DNA of 64,000 nucleotides, taken from positions 1-64,000 of the forward strand of contig DJJU01000006.1 of NCBI GenBank assembly GCA_002434305.1, read 5' to 3'. This document shows, piece by piece, positions 16,892-24,987 of this stretch. The stretch is from Alicycliphilus sp. UBA6560. GTDB taxonomy: Bacteria; Pseudomonadota; Gammaproteobacteria; Burkholderiales; Burkholderiaceae_C. Position numbers and translations under genes: made by a program. Under the pieces are notes generated by a model. The model was not told the origin of the DNA, made no database searches, and worked only from the letters and a program-made list of their open reading frames with translations. Position 1 is the first letter of the stretch; the number at the start of each line of letters is the position of its first letter.

Positions 16892-18199
16892 TCAACCCTG
16901 CCGGCCCAGTGCCTGCGCCGCCGCGGCGCCGTGCAGCACGGCGCCCTCCAGCGTCGCCGGGTAGGGCCCGGCGACATAGTCCGCGCAGCACAGCAGGCCC
17001 TGCGCCACCTGCAGCGGCGGGCGCTGCAGGCCGGGGCTGCAGACAAAGGTGGCCCGCTTTTCCACCACGGTCTGCACGAGGCGCAGGCCGGGCAGGGCCA
17101 TGTCCTGCGCGGCTTGGGCCAGCACGGCGGATTCCAGCGCGGCGCGTTCCCCCTGGTGGGCGCTGATGACGAAGGCCAGCAGCCCGGCCGGCCCCCCCAA
17201 CTGGCCGCGGTCGAAAGCGAACTGCGCCGGGCGTCCGGGCCCGGCGCGCAGCGCCAGCATGGGCGAGGCCAGCAGCGGGCCGGACGCGCCGGGCTGCTCG
17301 GCATAGACGGTGGCAATCGCGCCGAAGGCCAGCTGGCGCGCCAGCGTGGCCCAGCGCTGCAGCGCGGCGTGCTCGTGTGCGAAGGCGCTGGCGTCCCCCA
17401 CCAGGCGCGCGGCCTCGGTGCTGCTGGTGGCCAGCAACACGGCGTCGAAAGGCTCGCCATCGACCCACCAGCCCGGGCTGCTCGCGTCGCGCTGCAGCGC
17501 CTGCACGCGCCGGCCGGTGTGCACGGCGTGGCCGCGCGCGCGCAGCCAGGCGGCGGCGGGCTCGGGCAGCAGGGCGCCCAGGTCGGTGCGCGGCAGCAGC
17601 AGGTGCGAGCCCCCGCGCCCGGCGAACAGGCTGTCTCGCACCACGCGCAGAAAGGTCTGGCCACAAGCTTGCTGCGCCGGTGTGTTCAGCGCCGACACGC
17701 ACAGCGGATCGATGAATTCCTGCACCAGCCGCTGCGGCAGGCCGATGCACAAATCGGCCACGCTGTGCCCGGGCGGGCAGGAAAAGCCGGCCAGCTGCCA
17801 GCGCGCCGCGCGCCGCAGCAGGCCCAGGCGCTCGCCCAGGCTCCAGCCGCGCGCGCGGGCGATGCCGGCCAGCGCGTCCCAGGGCGGGGCAGCGTCGGGC
17901 AGGGCGATGCCGCTGCCGTCGGGAAAGCGCAGCGCCAGCGGCATGCGCAGCAGCGCCGCGCCCGTGTTCACCCCCACCGTGCGCATCAGCGCCAGGCAGG
18001 CGGCGTAGGCGCCGATGAGGATGTGCTGGCCGTTGTCCAGCAGCACCTGGCTGCCGTCCGCCAGCGTGGCCGGCACGGCCCGCGCCCGCCCGCCCAGCGT
18101 GCGCGCGGCCTCCAGCACGGTGACCCGATGCCCGGCCTGCGCCGCATGCACGGCCGCGGCCATGCCGCCCCAGCCAGCGCCGATGACGGCGACCTTCAT
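16892..18199 (-). CDS. hpnE: Hydroxysqualene dehydroxylase
   Basis: FAD-dependent amine-oxidase-fold enzyme that converts hydroxysqualene to squalene, the last step of the HpnC-HpnD-HpnE route. The 435 residues open with the dinucleotide motif VAVIGAGWGGMAAAVHAAQAG and the GGRARA segment; LDNGQHILIGAY and the C-terminal CADYVAGPYPATLEGAV are typical of HpnE. It is the last of three minus-strand hpn genes and lies 184 bases after hpnD, with a hairpin-rich intergenic element between them. Confidence 0.9.
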   Translation of the reverse strand: MKVAVIGAGWGGMAAAVHAAQAGHRVTVLEAARTLGGRARAVPATLADGSQVLLDNGQHILIGAYAACLALMRTVGVNTGAALLRMPLALRFPDGSGIALPDAAPPWDALAGIARARGWSLGERLGLLRRAARWQLAGFSCPPGHSVADLCIGLPQRLVQEFIDPLCVSALNTPAQQACGQTFLRVVRDSLFAGRGGSHLLLPRTDLGALLPEPAAAWLRARGHAVHTGRRVQALQRDASSPGWWVDGEPFDAVLLATSSTEAARLVGDASAFAHEHAALQRWATLARQLAFGAIATVYAEQPGASGPLLASPMLALRAGPGRPAQFAFDRGQLGGPAGLLAFVISAHQGERAALESAVLAQAAQDMALPGLRLVQTVVEKRATFVCSPGLQRPPLQVAQGLLCCADYVAGPYPATLEGAVLHGAAAAQALGRQG

Positions 18200-18383
18200 G
18201 CCGCTCCCAGCAGGTCGAAGGGATCATGTGCCCTGTGCGGCGGGCGCGTCTTTGCCAGCGGACGGCGCGCAAGGGCCGCCCCGCAGCGCTGCCGTCGTCC
18301 CCCCTCCCGCGCGCAGCGCGGACAAAGAGGGGGGAAGCGGCGCAGCCGCTCAGGGGGGTGCTTCACACCTTCAGGGGGGTGTG
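18200..18383. repeat. Hairpin-rich intergenic element between hpnD and hpnE
   Basis: The gap holds no gene. It has an 8-base stem CCCCCCTC / GAGGGGGG (18299-18334), a second hairpin AGCGGC-GCA-GCCGCT (18336-18350), and two direct copies of TCAGGGGGGTG (18350-18360 and 18371-18381). Similar G-tract elements occur between genes in related genomes as I recall; only one copy is in this window. Confidence 0.5.
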
Positions 18384-19223
18384 TCACAGCTTGCCCAACG
18401 CCTGCACCTTCCACGCCAGCCACAGCTTGCGCAGCGGGGTGAGGCTGGTGCGCTGGTGCAGCACCTGAAAGCCGTCGGCCTCGATCTCGCGCAGCAGCGT
18501 GCGGTAGATGCTGGCCATCATCAGCCCGGGCTTTTGCGCGCGCCGGTCGGCCGCAGGAAGCAGGGCGAGGGCCTCGTCGTAGAGCTGGTGCGCGCGCTGC
18601 GCCTGAAAGCGCATCAGCGCCGTGAAGCGCTCGGAGTACTGGCGCTGCGTGATCTCGTGCGCCTTCACGTCGAACTGCTGCAGCTCGCTGATCGGCAGGT
18701 AGATGCGCCCGCGCAGGGCGTCCTCGCCCACGTCGCGGATGATGTTGGTGAGCTGGAAGGCCAGGCCCAGCTTGTGTGCGTACTGGGTGGTGGCGGCTTC
18801 GGTCTGGCCGAAGATGCGGGCCGCGACCTCGCCCACCACGCCGGCCACCAGGTGGCAGTAGCGCGCCAGGCCGGCAAAGTCCAGGTAGCGCGTCTGTGTC
18901 AGGTCCATGCGGCAGCCTTCGATAACGGCCTGCAGCTGCTCCTGGCGCAGGCCAAAGGGCTGGATGTGCGGGGCCAGCGCCAGCGTCACCGGGTGGGTGG
19001 GCGTGCCGGCGAAGGCCTTGGCGATCTCGCCGCTCCACCACGACAGCTTGGCGTCGGCCACGCCGGGGTCGGTGACCTCGTCCACCACGTCGTCCACCTC
19101 GCGGCAGAAGGCGTAGAACGCCGTGATGGCCGCGCGCCGCTCGCGCGGCAGGAAGAGAAAGGCGTAATAAAAGCTGCTGCCGGAGGCGGCAGCCTTTTGC
19201 TGGACGTACTGCTCGGGGGTCAT
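18384..19223 (-). CDS. hpnD: Presqualene diphosphate synthase
   Basis: Condenses two farnesyl diphosphates to presqualene diphosphate. The 279-residue all-alpha isoprenoid synthase carries both aspartate-rich motifs (CREVDDVVDEV and NIIRDVGEDALRGRIYLP) and the conserved YCHLVAGVVG segment. The start MTPEQYVQQKAAASGSSFYYAF matches the family; a longer frame adds an unlikely 20-residue extension. It sits between hpnC and hpnE in the standard order. No squalene-hopene cyclase gene is present in the window. Confidence 0.92.
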   Translation of the reverse strand: MTPEQYVQQKAAASGSSFYYAFLFLPRERRAAITAFYAFCREVDDVVDEVTDPGVADAKLSWWSGEIAKAFAGTPTHPVTLALAPHIQPFGLRQEQLQAVIEGCRMDLTQTRYLDFAGLARYCHLVAGVVGEVAARIFGQTEAATTQYAHKLGLAFQLTNIIRDVGEDALRGRIYLPISELQQFDVKAHEITQRQYSERFTALMRFQAQRAHQLYDEALALLPAADRRAQKPGLMMASIYRTLLREIEADGFQVLHQRTSLTPLRKLWLAWKVQALGKL

Positions 19224-19272
19224 GTGGGCGTGGATTGTCCCATGGCGGGGCGCAGCGCCGGCGGCCTTGCGA

Positions 19273-19334
19273 TTAATGGCCAAAAAGGCCTCCAGCGCTT
19301 GTGGAACAAGCGCCGGCAGCTATGAATAGGTGAG
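19273..19334 (+). repeat. Dispersed two-hairpin repeat, copy 5
   Basis: Full copy between hpnC and hpnD; arms CCAGCGCTTG and CAAGCGCCGG pair, followed by CAGCTATGAATAGG. Confidence 0.75.
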
Positions 19335-19340
19335 CGCCTT

Positions 19341-20216
19341 CTACATGCGCACCGCGCGCGCCAGCATCAGCAGCCAGTCGCCGGCATGCAGGCGCGGGCG
19401 CCGCACCAGGCTGGCGCCGCCCAGGGCCTGCACCTTGTCCAGGATGCGCAGGCCGCCCTGCACCACCAGCCGCAGCTCCCAGCCGGCGCGCCCGGGCAGG
19501 CGATGGACCAGCGGCGCCCCCTCCAGCATCAGCGCGCGCGCCCAGGCGGCGCAGTCCAGGACCAGGGCGTCGCTGTGCGGCGTGCGGCGCAGCGCGGCCA
19601 GGTCGGCGCGCGCCACGCCGTGGGCGGCGCAGTCGGCGTCGGCCAGGTAGTGGCGCCCACGCGGCAGGTCCACGCTCAGGTCCTGCCAGAAGTTGATGAG
19701 CTGCAGCGCGCTGCAGATGGCGTCGCTGTGCGCCAGCGCGCCGTCGTCGTGCACGCCGTACAGGTGCAGCAGCAGCCGGCCCACCGGGTTGGCCGACAGG
19801 GCGCAGTAGCGCAGCAGGGACGCGCGATCGGCGTGGGTGGCGCCGGCCTCGGTCATGGCCACGTCCTGCTCGAAGGCGCAAAGCAGGTCGTCCAGCAGCT
19901 GCACAGGCAGGGCATGGCTGCGCAGCACGGCCGCCAGGGGGGCGAAAACAAAGGCCCAGCGCGGCGCAGGGGGCTGGCCGGCCGCCGCGGCGTGCAGCTG
20001 CTCGCGGTAGGCCTGCAGGTCCGCCAGGCGCTGCGTGGCGCTGGCCGTGCCCTCGTCGGCCAGATCGTCGGCGGTGCGGGCAAAGGCGTAGATGGCCGCA
20101 ATGGGAGGCCGCAGCGCCGGCGGGCACAGCAGCGAGGCGACGGGGAAGTTCTCGTAATGCGTGACGGGCGGCGGCAGGGCGGGTGCGGCCGCGGCGCGGG
20201 GGGCTGGGGAGTTCAC
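19341..20216 (-). CDS. hpnC: Squalene synthase-like hydroxysqualene synthase
   Basis: Converts presqualene diphosphate to hydroxysqualene in the HpnCDE route. The 291-residue product has the opening HYENFPVASLLCPP typical of HpnC and the two metal-binding motifs FARTADDLADE and LINFWQDLSVDL. The GTG start at 20216 was chosen because longer frames run across the divergent promoter region. It heads the hpnC-hpnD-hpnE run and is divergent from an RND efflux operon, with a TetR-like operator in the shared 89-base gap. Confidence 0.9.
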   Translation of the reverse strand: MNSPAPRAAAAPALPPPVTHYENFPVASLLCPPALRPPIAAIYAFARTADDLADEGTASATQRLADLQAYREQLHAAAAGQPPAPRWAFVFAPLAAVLRSHALPVQLLDDLLCAFEQDVAMTEAGATHADRASLLRYCALSANPVGRLLLHLYGVHDDGALAHSDAICSALQLINFWQDLSVDLPRGRHYLADADCAAHGVARADLAALRRTPHSDALVLDCAAWARALMLEGAPLVHRLPGRAGWELRLVVQGGLRILDKVQALGGASLVRRPRLHAGDWLLMLARAVRM

Positions 20217-20233
20217 GGCCGCGATTGTCGTGC

Positions 20234-20263
20234 TTGACAGGCCCGGGCTGCCTCTTCCAAAAT
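20234..20263 (+). promoter_or_regulatory. Promoter of the RND efflux operon
   Basis: TTGACA at 20234-20239 and CAAAAT at 20258-20263 with an 18-base spacer. A TetR-type palindrome immediately follows, well placed to block transcription. Confidence 0.5.
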
Positions 20264-20285
20264 TTACTAACCAGTCAGTCAGTAA
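20264..20285. promoter_or_regulatory. TetR/AcrR-type operator
   Basis: A 22-base near-palindrome running from TTACTAACCAG to GTCAGTCAGTAA. The outer arms TTACT / AGTAA are exact. It resembles operators of AcrR/TetR efflux repressors; no TetR gene is in the window. Confidence 0.6.
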
Positions 20286-20305
20286 CCAGCCCCGGGCTGT
20301 CCACC

Positions 20306-21553
20306 ATGCCTTTTCCTGATTTCCTCCTGCGCTCCTCGGGTGCAGCCGCACGGCCTTCGCCCTCGCCCCAGCCCGGGGTTTTTTTGTGGGTCGGCCGTGC
20401 CGCGGCCGCGGGCGCCGCGGTGCTGGCGCTGGCCGGCTGCTCGCGCCCGGCGCCGCCGCCCGAGCCGCTGCGCGCCGTGAAGCTGGTGACCGTGGGTTCG
20501 CAGGCAGTGCAGGCACAGCATGAGTACGCGGGCGAGGTGCGGGCGCGGGTGGAGTCGCGCCTGTCCTTCCGCGTGGCCGGCAAGATCGTGCAGCGCCCGG
20601 TGGAGGCCGGCCAGCACGTGCGTGCCGGCCAGCTGCTGGCCGAACTGGATGCGCGCGACTACGAGCTGGCCGCCCAGGCGGCCCGCGCCCAGGTCAGCGC
20701 CGCGACCACGCAGCGCGACCTGGCGGCGGCGGACTTGGAGCGCTTTTCGCGCCTGCGGGCGCAGAACTTCATCAGCGGCGCCGAGCTGGACCGGCGCGAG
20801 GCCGCCCTCAAGTCGGCCCAGGCGCAGCTGGCCCAGGCCCAGGCGCAGCTGGCCGCGCAGGGCAACCAGGCCGGCTACACGCGCCTGCTGGCCGACGCGC
20901 CTGGAGTGATCACCAGCGTGGACGCCGAGGCCGGCCAAGTGGTGGCCGCCGGCACCCCCGTGGTGCGCATCGCCCGCGACGGCGCGCGCGACGCGGTGTT
21001 TGCCGTGCCCGAGGATCGCGTGGCCGGCGTGCGCGTCGGCCAGGCCGTGCAGGTGGCCGCCTGGGCCGGCGGCGCGCCGCTGGCCGCGCGCGTGCGCGAA
21101 GTGGCGGCCAGTGCCGACCCGGTGACGCGCACCTTCCTGGTCAAGGTGGCGCTGGAGGGCGGCGAGCCGCCCCCGCTGGGCGCGACGGTGCAGGTCACGC
21201 TGGCCGACGAGGCCGCACAGGGTGCGCCGGCGGGCGTGGCGCGGCTGGTGCACCTGCCCAGCAGCGCGCTGCGCCAGGACGCGGGCCAGACCGCCGTGTG
21301 GGTCTACGACCCGGCCAGCGCCACGGTGCGCTCGCAGGCGGTGCAGGTGCAGGGCCTGCAGGGCGGCGACGCCCTGATCAGCCAGGGGCTGGAGCCCGGC
21401 ATGCAGGTGGTGGCCGCCGGCGTGCACGTGCTGGCGCCGGGGCAGAAGGTGTCCGTTTACAAGCCAAAATCGGCTCCAGCCCAGGCAGGGCAATCGTCAG
21501 CAGCTATCAATAGCGAAGCAGCGGACGGTGCCACGGCCCCGGCCGCGCGCTGA
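20306..21553 (+). CDS. RND efflux periplasmic adaptor (membrane fusion) lipoprotein
   Basis: Adaptor of 415 residues linking the RND pump to an outer-membrane channel. The N-terminus has a long leader and a lipobox (VLALAGCSRP, acylated cysteine near 48). The body shows the lipoyl half-motifs (EYAGEVRARVESRLSFRVAGKI and GVITSVDAEAGQVVAAG), an Ala/Gln-rich alpha-hairpin (about 120-185) and the beta-barrel domain. The last 30 residues, KPKSAPAQAGQSSAAINS onward, are encoded by a dispersed repeat copy and look like an added tail. It precedes the permease by 16 bases under a TetR-type operator. Substrate unknown. Confidence 0.88.
   Translation: MPFPDFLLRSSGAAARPSPSPQPGVFLWVGRAAAAGAAVLALAGCSRPAPPPEPLRAVKLVTVGSQAVQAQHEYAGEVRARVESRLSFRVAGKIVQRPVEAGQHVRAGQLLAELDARDYELAAQAARAQVSAATTQRDLAAADLERFSRLRAQNFISGAELDRREAALKSAQAQLAQAQAQLAAQGNQAGYTRLLADAPGVITSVDAEAGQVVAAGTPVVRIARDGARDAVFAVPEDRVAGVRVGQAVQVAAWAGGAPLAARVREVAASADPVTRTFLVKVALEGGEPPPLGATVQVTLADEAAQGAPAGVARLVHLPSSALRQDAGQTAVWVYDPASATVRSQAVQVQGLQGGDALISQGLEPGMQVVAAGVHVLAPGQKVSVYKPKSAPAQAGQSSAAINSEAADGATAPAAR
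21464..21514 (+). repeat. Dispersed two-hairpin repeat, copy 6 (inside coding sequence)
   Basis: Degenerate copy (GGCTCCAGCCCAGGC ... CAGCAGCTATCAATAGC) translated in frame at the C-terminus of the efflux adaptor. Confidence 0.7.
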
Positions 21554-21569
21554 AAGCGGGGCGCCCGAC

Positions 21570-24500
21570 ATGAACGCCGCGCCGCAGCCCGCCCGCAACC
21601 AGGGCTTCAACCTCTCGCGCTGGGCGCTGGAGCACGCCGCGCTGACGCGCTACCTGATGGTGGTGCTGATGCTGCTGGGCGTGGCCGCCTACTTCCAGCT
21701 GGGGCAGGACGAGGACCCGCCGTTCACCTTCCGCGCCATGGTGGTGCGCACCTACTGGCCCGGCGCCACGGCGCAGCAGGTGGCCGAGCAGGTCACCGAC
21801 AAGCTGGAACGCACGCTGCAGGAGGTGCCCTACGCCGACCGCATCCGCAGCTACAGCAAGCCGGGCGAGTCGCAGATCATTTTCGAGATCAAGGACTCCA
21901 GCAAACCGGCCGAGGTGGCCCAGGTCTGGTACCAGGTGCGCAAGAAGATCGGCGACATGCGCTGGCAGCTTCCGGCAGGCGTGCAGGGGCCGTTCTTCAA
22001 CGACGAGTTCGGCGACGTGTACGGCGTGATCTACGCGCTGTCAGGCGAGGGCTTCACGCCGGCCGAGCTGAAGGACTTCGCCGACGACGTGCGCCAGCAG
22101 TTGCTGCGCGTCAAGGACGTGGCCAAGGTGGAGCTGTTCGGCGTGCAGGACGAGCGCATCTGGGTCGAGGTTTCGCAGCAGCGTCTGGCCCAGCTGGGCC
22201 TGGGCATGAACACCGTGCTGCAGCAGCTGGCCGGCCAGAACGCGGTGGAGGGCGCCGGCCAGATCGATTCTCCGCACGACGTGGTGCAGGTACGCGTGGG
22301 CGGGCAGTTCACCAGCGTGGAGCAGCTGCGCGCTATGCCGATCCGCGGCGCGCAGTCCAACGCCCAACTGCGCCTGTCCGACATCGCCGAGGTGCGGCGC
22401 GGCTACGTCGATCCGCCGTCGGTCAAGGTGCGCTTCCAGGGCCATGAGGTGGTGGCTCTGGGCATCTCCATGGCCCGGGGCGGCGACATCATCGCCATGG
22501 GCAAGGCGCTGCGCGCGGCCGTGGACGGCATCCAGGCGCGCCTGCCCGCCGGCGTGGAGCTGGCGCAGGTGCAGGACCAGCCGGCGTCGGTGGCCGCGTC
22601 GGTCAACGAGTTCGTGAAGGTGCTGATCGAGGCGGTGGTCATCGTGCTGGCGGTGAGCTTCGTGTCGCTGGGGCTGCACAAGGGCGGGCGTTTCGGCTGG
22701 TACGTGGACTGGCGCCCGGGGCTGGTGGTGGCCATCACCATCCCGCTGGTGCTGGCCGTGACCTTCCTGGCCATGCACTACCTGGGCATCGGGCTGCACA
22801 AGGTGTCGCTGGGCTCGCTCATCATCGCCCTGGGCCTGATGGTGGACGACGCCATCATTGCCGTGGAGATGATGGTGCGCAAGATGGAGGAGGGCTACGA
22901 CAAGCCGCGTGCCGCGACATTTGCCTACGAGCTGACGGCCAAGCCCATGCTGACGGGCACGCTGATCACGGCGGCGGGCTTTCTGCCCATCGGCATCGCT
23001 AAGTCGGTGACGGGCGAATACACGTTCGCCATCTTCGCCGTCACCGTCATCGCGCTGGTGCTGTCGTGGATCGTGTCGGTGTATTTCGTGCCCTACCTGG
23101 GCACGCTGATCCTGAAGGTGAAGCCGCACGACCCGGATGCACCGCCGCACGAGCTGTTCGACACACCGTTCTACAACCGCTTTCGCCGCGCGGTGCACTG
23201 GTGCGTGGAGCACCGCTGGCTGACGATAGGCGCCACGCTGGCCATCTTCGCGCTGGGCCTGGTGGGCATGGGACGGGTGCAGCAGCAGTTCTTCCCCGAT
23301 TCGAGCCGGCCCGAGGTCATGGTGGAGCTGTGGTTCCCCGAAGGTACGCCGCTGTCCGCCAACGAGGATGTCACGCGCCGTGCGGAAAGCGCACTGATGC
23401 GGCTGGACGGCGTGCAGAGCGTGGCCACCTGGGTGGGCTCGGGCACACCGCGCTTTTATCTGCCGCTGGACCAGGTGTTCCCGCAGTCCAACGTTTCGCA
23501 GTTCATCGTGCTGGCGCAGGACCTGCACCAGCGCGAGCTGCTGCGCCAGCGCCTGCCGGAGCTGCTGGCGCAGGAGGTGCCCGAGGCGCGCGCCCGCGTC
23601 AAGCTGCTGCCCAACGGGCCGCCCGTGCCCTATCCGGTGCAGTTCCGCGTGGTCGGCAGCGACCCGCAGCAGCTGCGCCTGCACGCCGAGGAGGTCAAGG
23701 CCGTACTGCGCGGCAATAGCCACATGCGCGGCGTGAACGACAACTGGAACGAATCCGTGAAAGCCCTGCGGCTGGAGGTGGACCAGGACAAGGCGCGCGC
23801 CCTGGGCGTGTCCAGCCAGGCGATTGCCCAGGCCACGCGCACGCAGTTCACGGGCACCACCGTGGGCCAGTACCGCGAGGGCGACCGGCTGATCGACATC
23901 GTGCTGCGCCAGGCGCCGGGGCAGGGCGAGGGCGCGTCCGGCATCGAAGGCGTGTACGTGGCCACGGCCTCGGGTCGCTCCATCCCGCTGGCGCAGATCG
24001 CCCGCGCGCAGCTGGCCTGGGAGCCGGGCGTGATGTGGCGCTACGGGCGCAACTACGCCATCACCGTGCAGGGCGACGTGGTCGAGGGCCTGCAGGGCGC
24101 CACCGTCACGGCCGAGCTGCTGCCGCAGCTGCGCGAGCTGGAGCAGCACTGGCGCGCGCAGGGCCAGGGCGACACGCGCATCGACGTCGCCGGCGCGGTG
24201 GAGGAAAGCAGCAAGGGTTCGAGCGCCATCGTGGCCGGTGTGCCGCTGATGCTGTTCCTGGTCTTCACGCTGCTCATGCTGCAGCTGCACAGCTTCAGCC
24301 GCTCGATGCTGGTGTTCCTCACCGGGCCGCTGGGCATCGCCGGGGTGGCGGCGGCACTGCTGCTGCTGAACCGGCCCTTCGGCTTCGTCGCGCTCCTGGG
24401 CGTGGTGGCGCTGATGGGCATGATTCAGCGCAACTCGGTCATTCTGGTGGACCAGATCGAGCTGGACCGGGCCGCCGGCGTGCCCGCCTGGGATGCGATC

Positions 24501-24755
24501 GCCGATGCGGCCGTGCGCCGGCTGCGCCCCATCGCGCTGACGGCGGCGGCGGCCGTGCTGGCCATGGTGCCGCTGTCGCGCAGTGTGTTCTGGGGCCCCA
24601 TGGCGGTGGCCATCATGGGCGGGCTGATCGTGGCGACGGTGCTCACACTGCTGGCCCTGCCGGCCATGTACGCGGCCTGGTTCCGCGTGCGCCGGCCCAC
24701 CGAAGAGGAGGCGGCCAGGCCTGAAACTGGCGGCGGGCTGCCGGCGTCAGGGTAA
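21570..24755 (+). CDS. RND efflux transporter permease
   Basis: Proton-driven inner-membrane exporter of 1061 residues, the size of AcrB/MexB-class pumps. The first helix (YLMVVLMLLGVAAYFQLG) is followed by the periplasmic porter domain starting EDPPFTFRAMVV. The TM4 proton-relay signature ALGLMVDDAIIAVEMMVRKM contains the paired aspartates, and the second half repeats the topology. This branch (with EDPPFTFR) is distinct from AcrB proper and often occurs with just an adaptor. No outer-membrane factor gene follows, so an unlinked TolC-like protein is probably used. Confidence 0.92.
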   Translation: MNAAPQPARNQGFNLSRWALEHAALTRYLMVVLMLLGVAAYFQLGQDEDPPFTFRAMVVRTYWPGATAQQVAEQVTDKLERTLQEVPYADRIRSYSKPGESQIIFEIKDSSKPAEVAQVWYQVRKKIGDMRWQLPAGVQGPFFNDEFGDVYGVIYALSGEGFTPAELKDFADDVRQQLLRVKDVAKVELFGVQDERIWVEVSQQRLAQLGLGMNTVLQQLAGQNAVEGAGQIDSPHDVVQVRVGGQFTSVEQLRAMPIRGAQSNAQLRLSDIAEVRRGYVDPPSVKVRFQGHEVVALGISMARGGDIIAMGKALRAAVDGIQARLPAGVELAQVQDQPASVAASVNEFVKVLIEAVVIVLAVSFVSLGLHKGGRFGWYVDWRPGLVVAITIPLVLAVTFLAMHYLGIGLHKVSLGSLIIALGLMVDDAIIAVEMMVRKMEEGYDKPRAATFAYELTAKPMLTGTLITAAGFLPIGIAKSVTGEYTFAIFAVTVIALVLSWIVSVYFVPYLGTLILKVKPHDPDAPPHELFDTPFYNRFRRAVHWCVEHRWLTIGATLAIFALGLVGMGRVQQQFFPDSSRPEVMVELWFPEGTPLSANEDVTRRAESALMRLDGVQSVATWVGSGTPRFYLPLDQVFPQSNVSQFIVLAQDLHQRELLRQRLPELLAQEVPEARARVKLLPNGPPVPYPVQFRVVGSDPQQLRLHAEEVKAVLRGNSHMRGVNDNWNESVKALRLEVDQDKARALGVSSQAIAQATRTQFTGTTVGQYREGDRLIDIVLRQAPGQGEGASGIEGVYVATASGRSIPLAQIARAQLAWEPGVMWRYGRNYAITVQGDVVEGLQGATVTAELLPQLRELEQHWRAQGQGDTRIDVAGAVEESSKGSSAIVAGVPLMLFLVFTLLMLQLHSFSRSMLVFLTGPLGIAGVAAALLLLNRPFGFVALLGVVALMGMIQRNSVILVDQIELDRAAGVPAWDAIADAAVRRLRPIALTAAAAVLAMVPLSRSVFWGPMAVAIMGGLIVATVLTLLALPAMYAAWFRVRRPTEEEAARPETGGGLPASG

Positions 24756-24822
24756 AATCCGCCGTTTGACCAGTTTCACCGGGCTTGCGGCAATGGCGCA
24801 GCCTGGTGGCACGAAAAGAACC

Positions 24823-24909
24823 GCGCGGGTGGCGAAATTGGTAGACGCACCAGGTTTAGGTCCTGACGCCAGCAATGGTGTGGGGGTTCGAGTCCCCCCC
24901 CGCGCACCA
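24823..24909 (+). tRNA. tRNA-Leu (anticodon UAG)
   Basis: 87 bases with acceptor stem GCGCGGG / CCCGCGC, discriminator A and encoded CCA. The anticodon loop TTTAGGT gives UAG. The D-arm TGGCGAAATTGGTAGAC and long variable arm are class II. A -10-like TAAAAT lies at 24753-24758. It is 78 bases upstream of tig and may be co-transcribed with it. Confidence 0.95.
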
Positions 24910-24987
24910 ACGTGACACTGACGCACGCAGCCCACCGCCAGCGCGGCTCGCTGTCACGACCCCCTGCCTCCGACACCAGGAAACACC

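Noticed and set aside
15526..17664. Minus-strand open frame of about 700 codons
   Set aside because: Covers the YihY gene antisense and part of hpnE out of frame; composition and lack of motifs mark it as a shadow.
18350..18381. Possible CRISPR-like direct repeats
   Set aside because: Just two 11-base G-rich copies with a 10-base spacer; no array and no cas genes.
20217..20516. HpnC extended upstream by 100 residues
   Set aside because: It would span the divergent promoter and TetR-type operator and encode a low-complexity Pro/Ala/Arg stretch.
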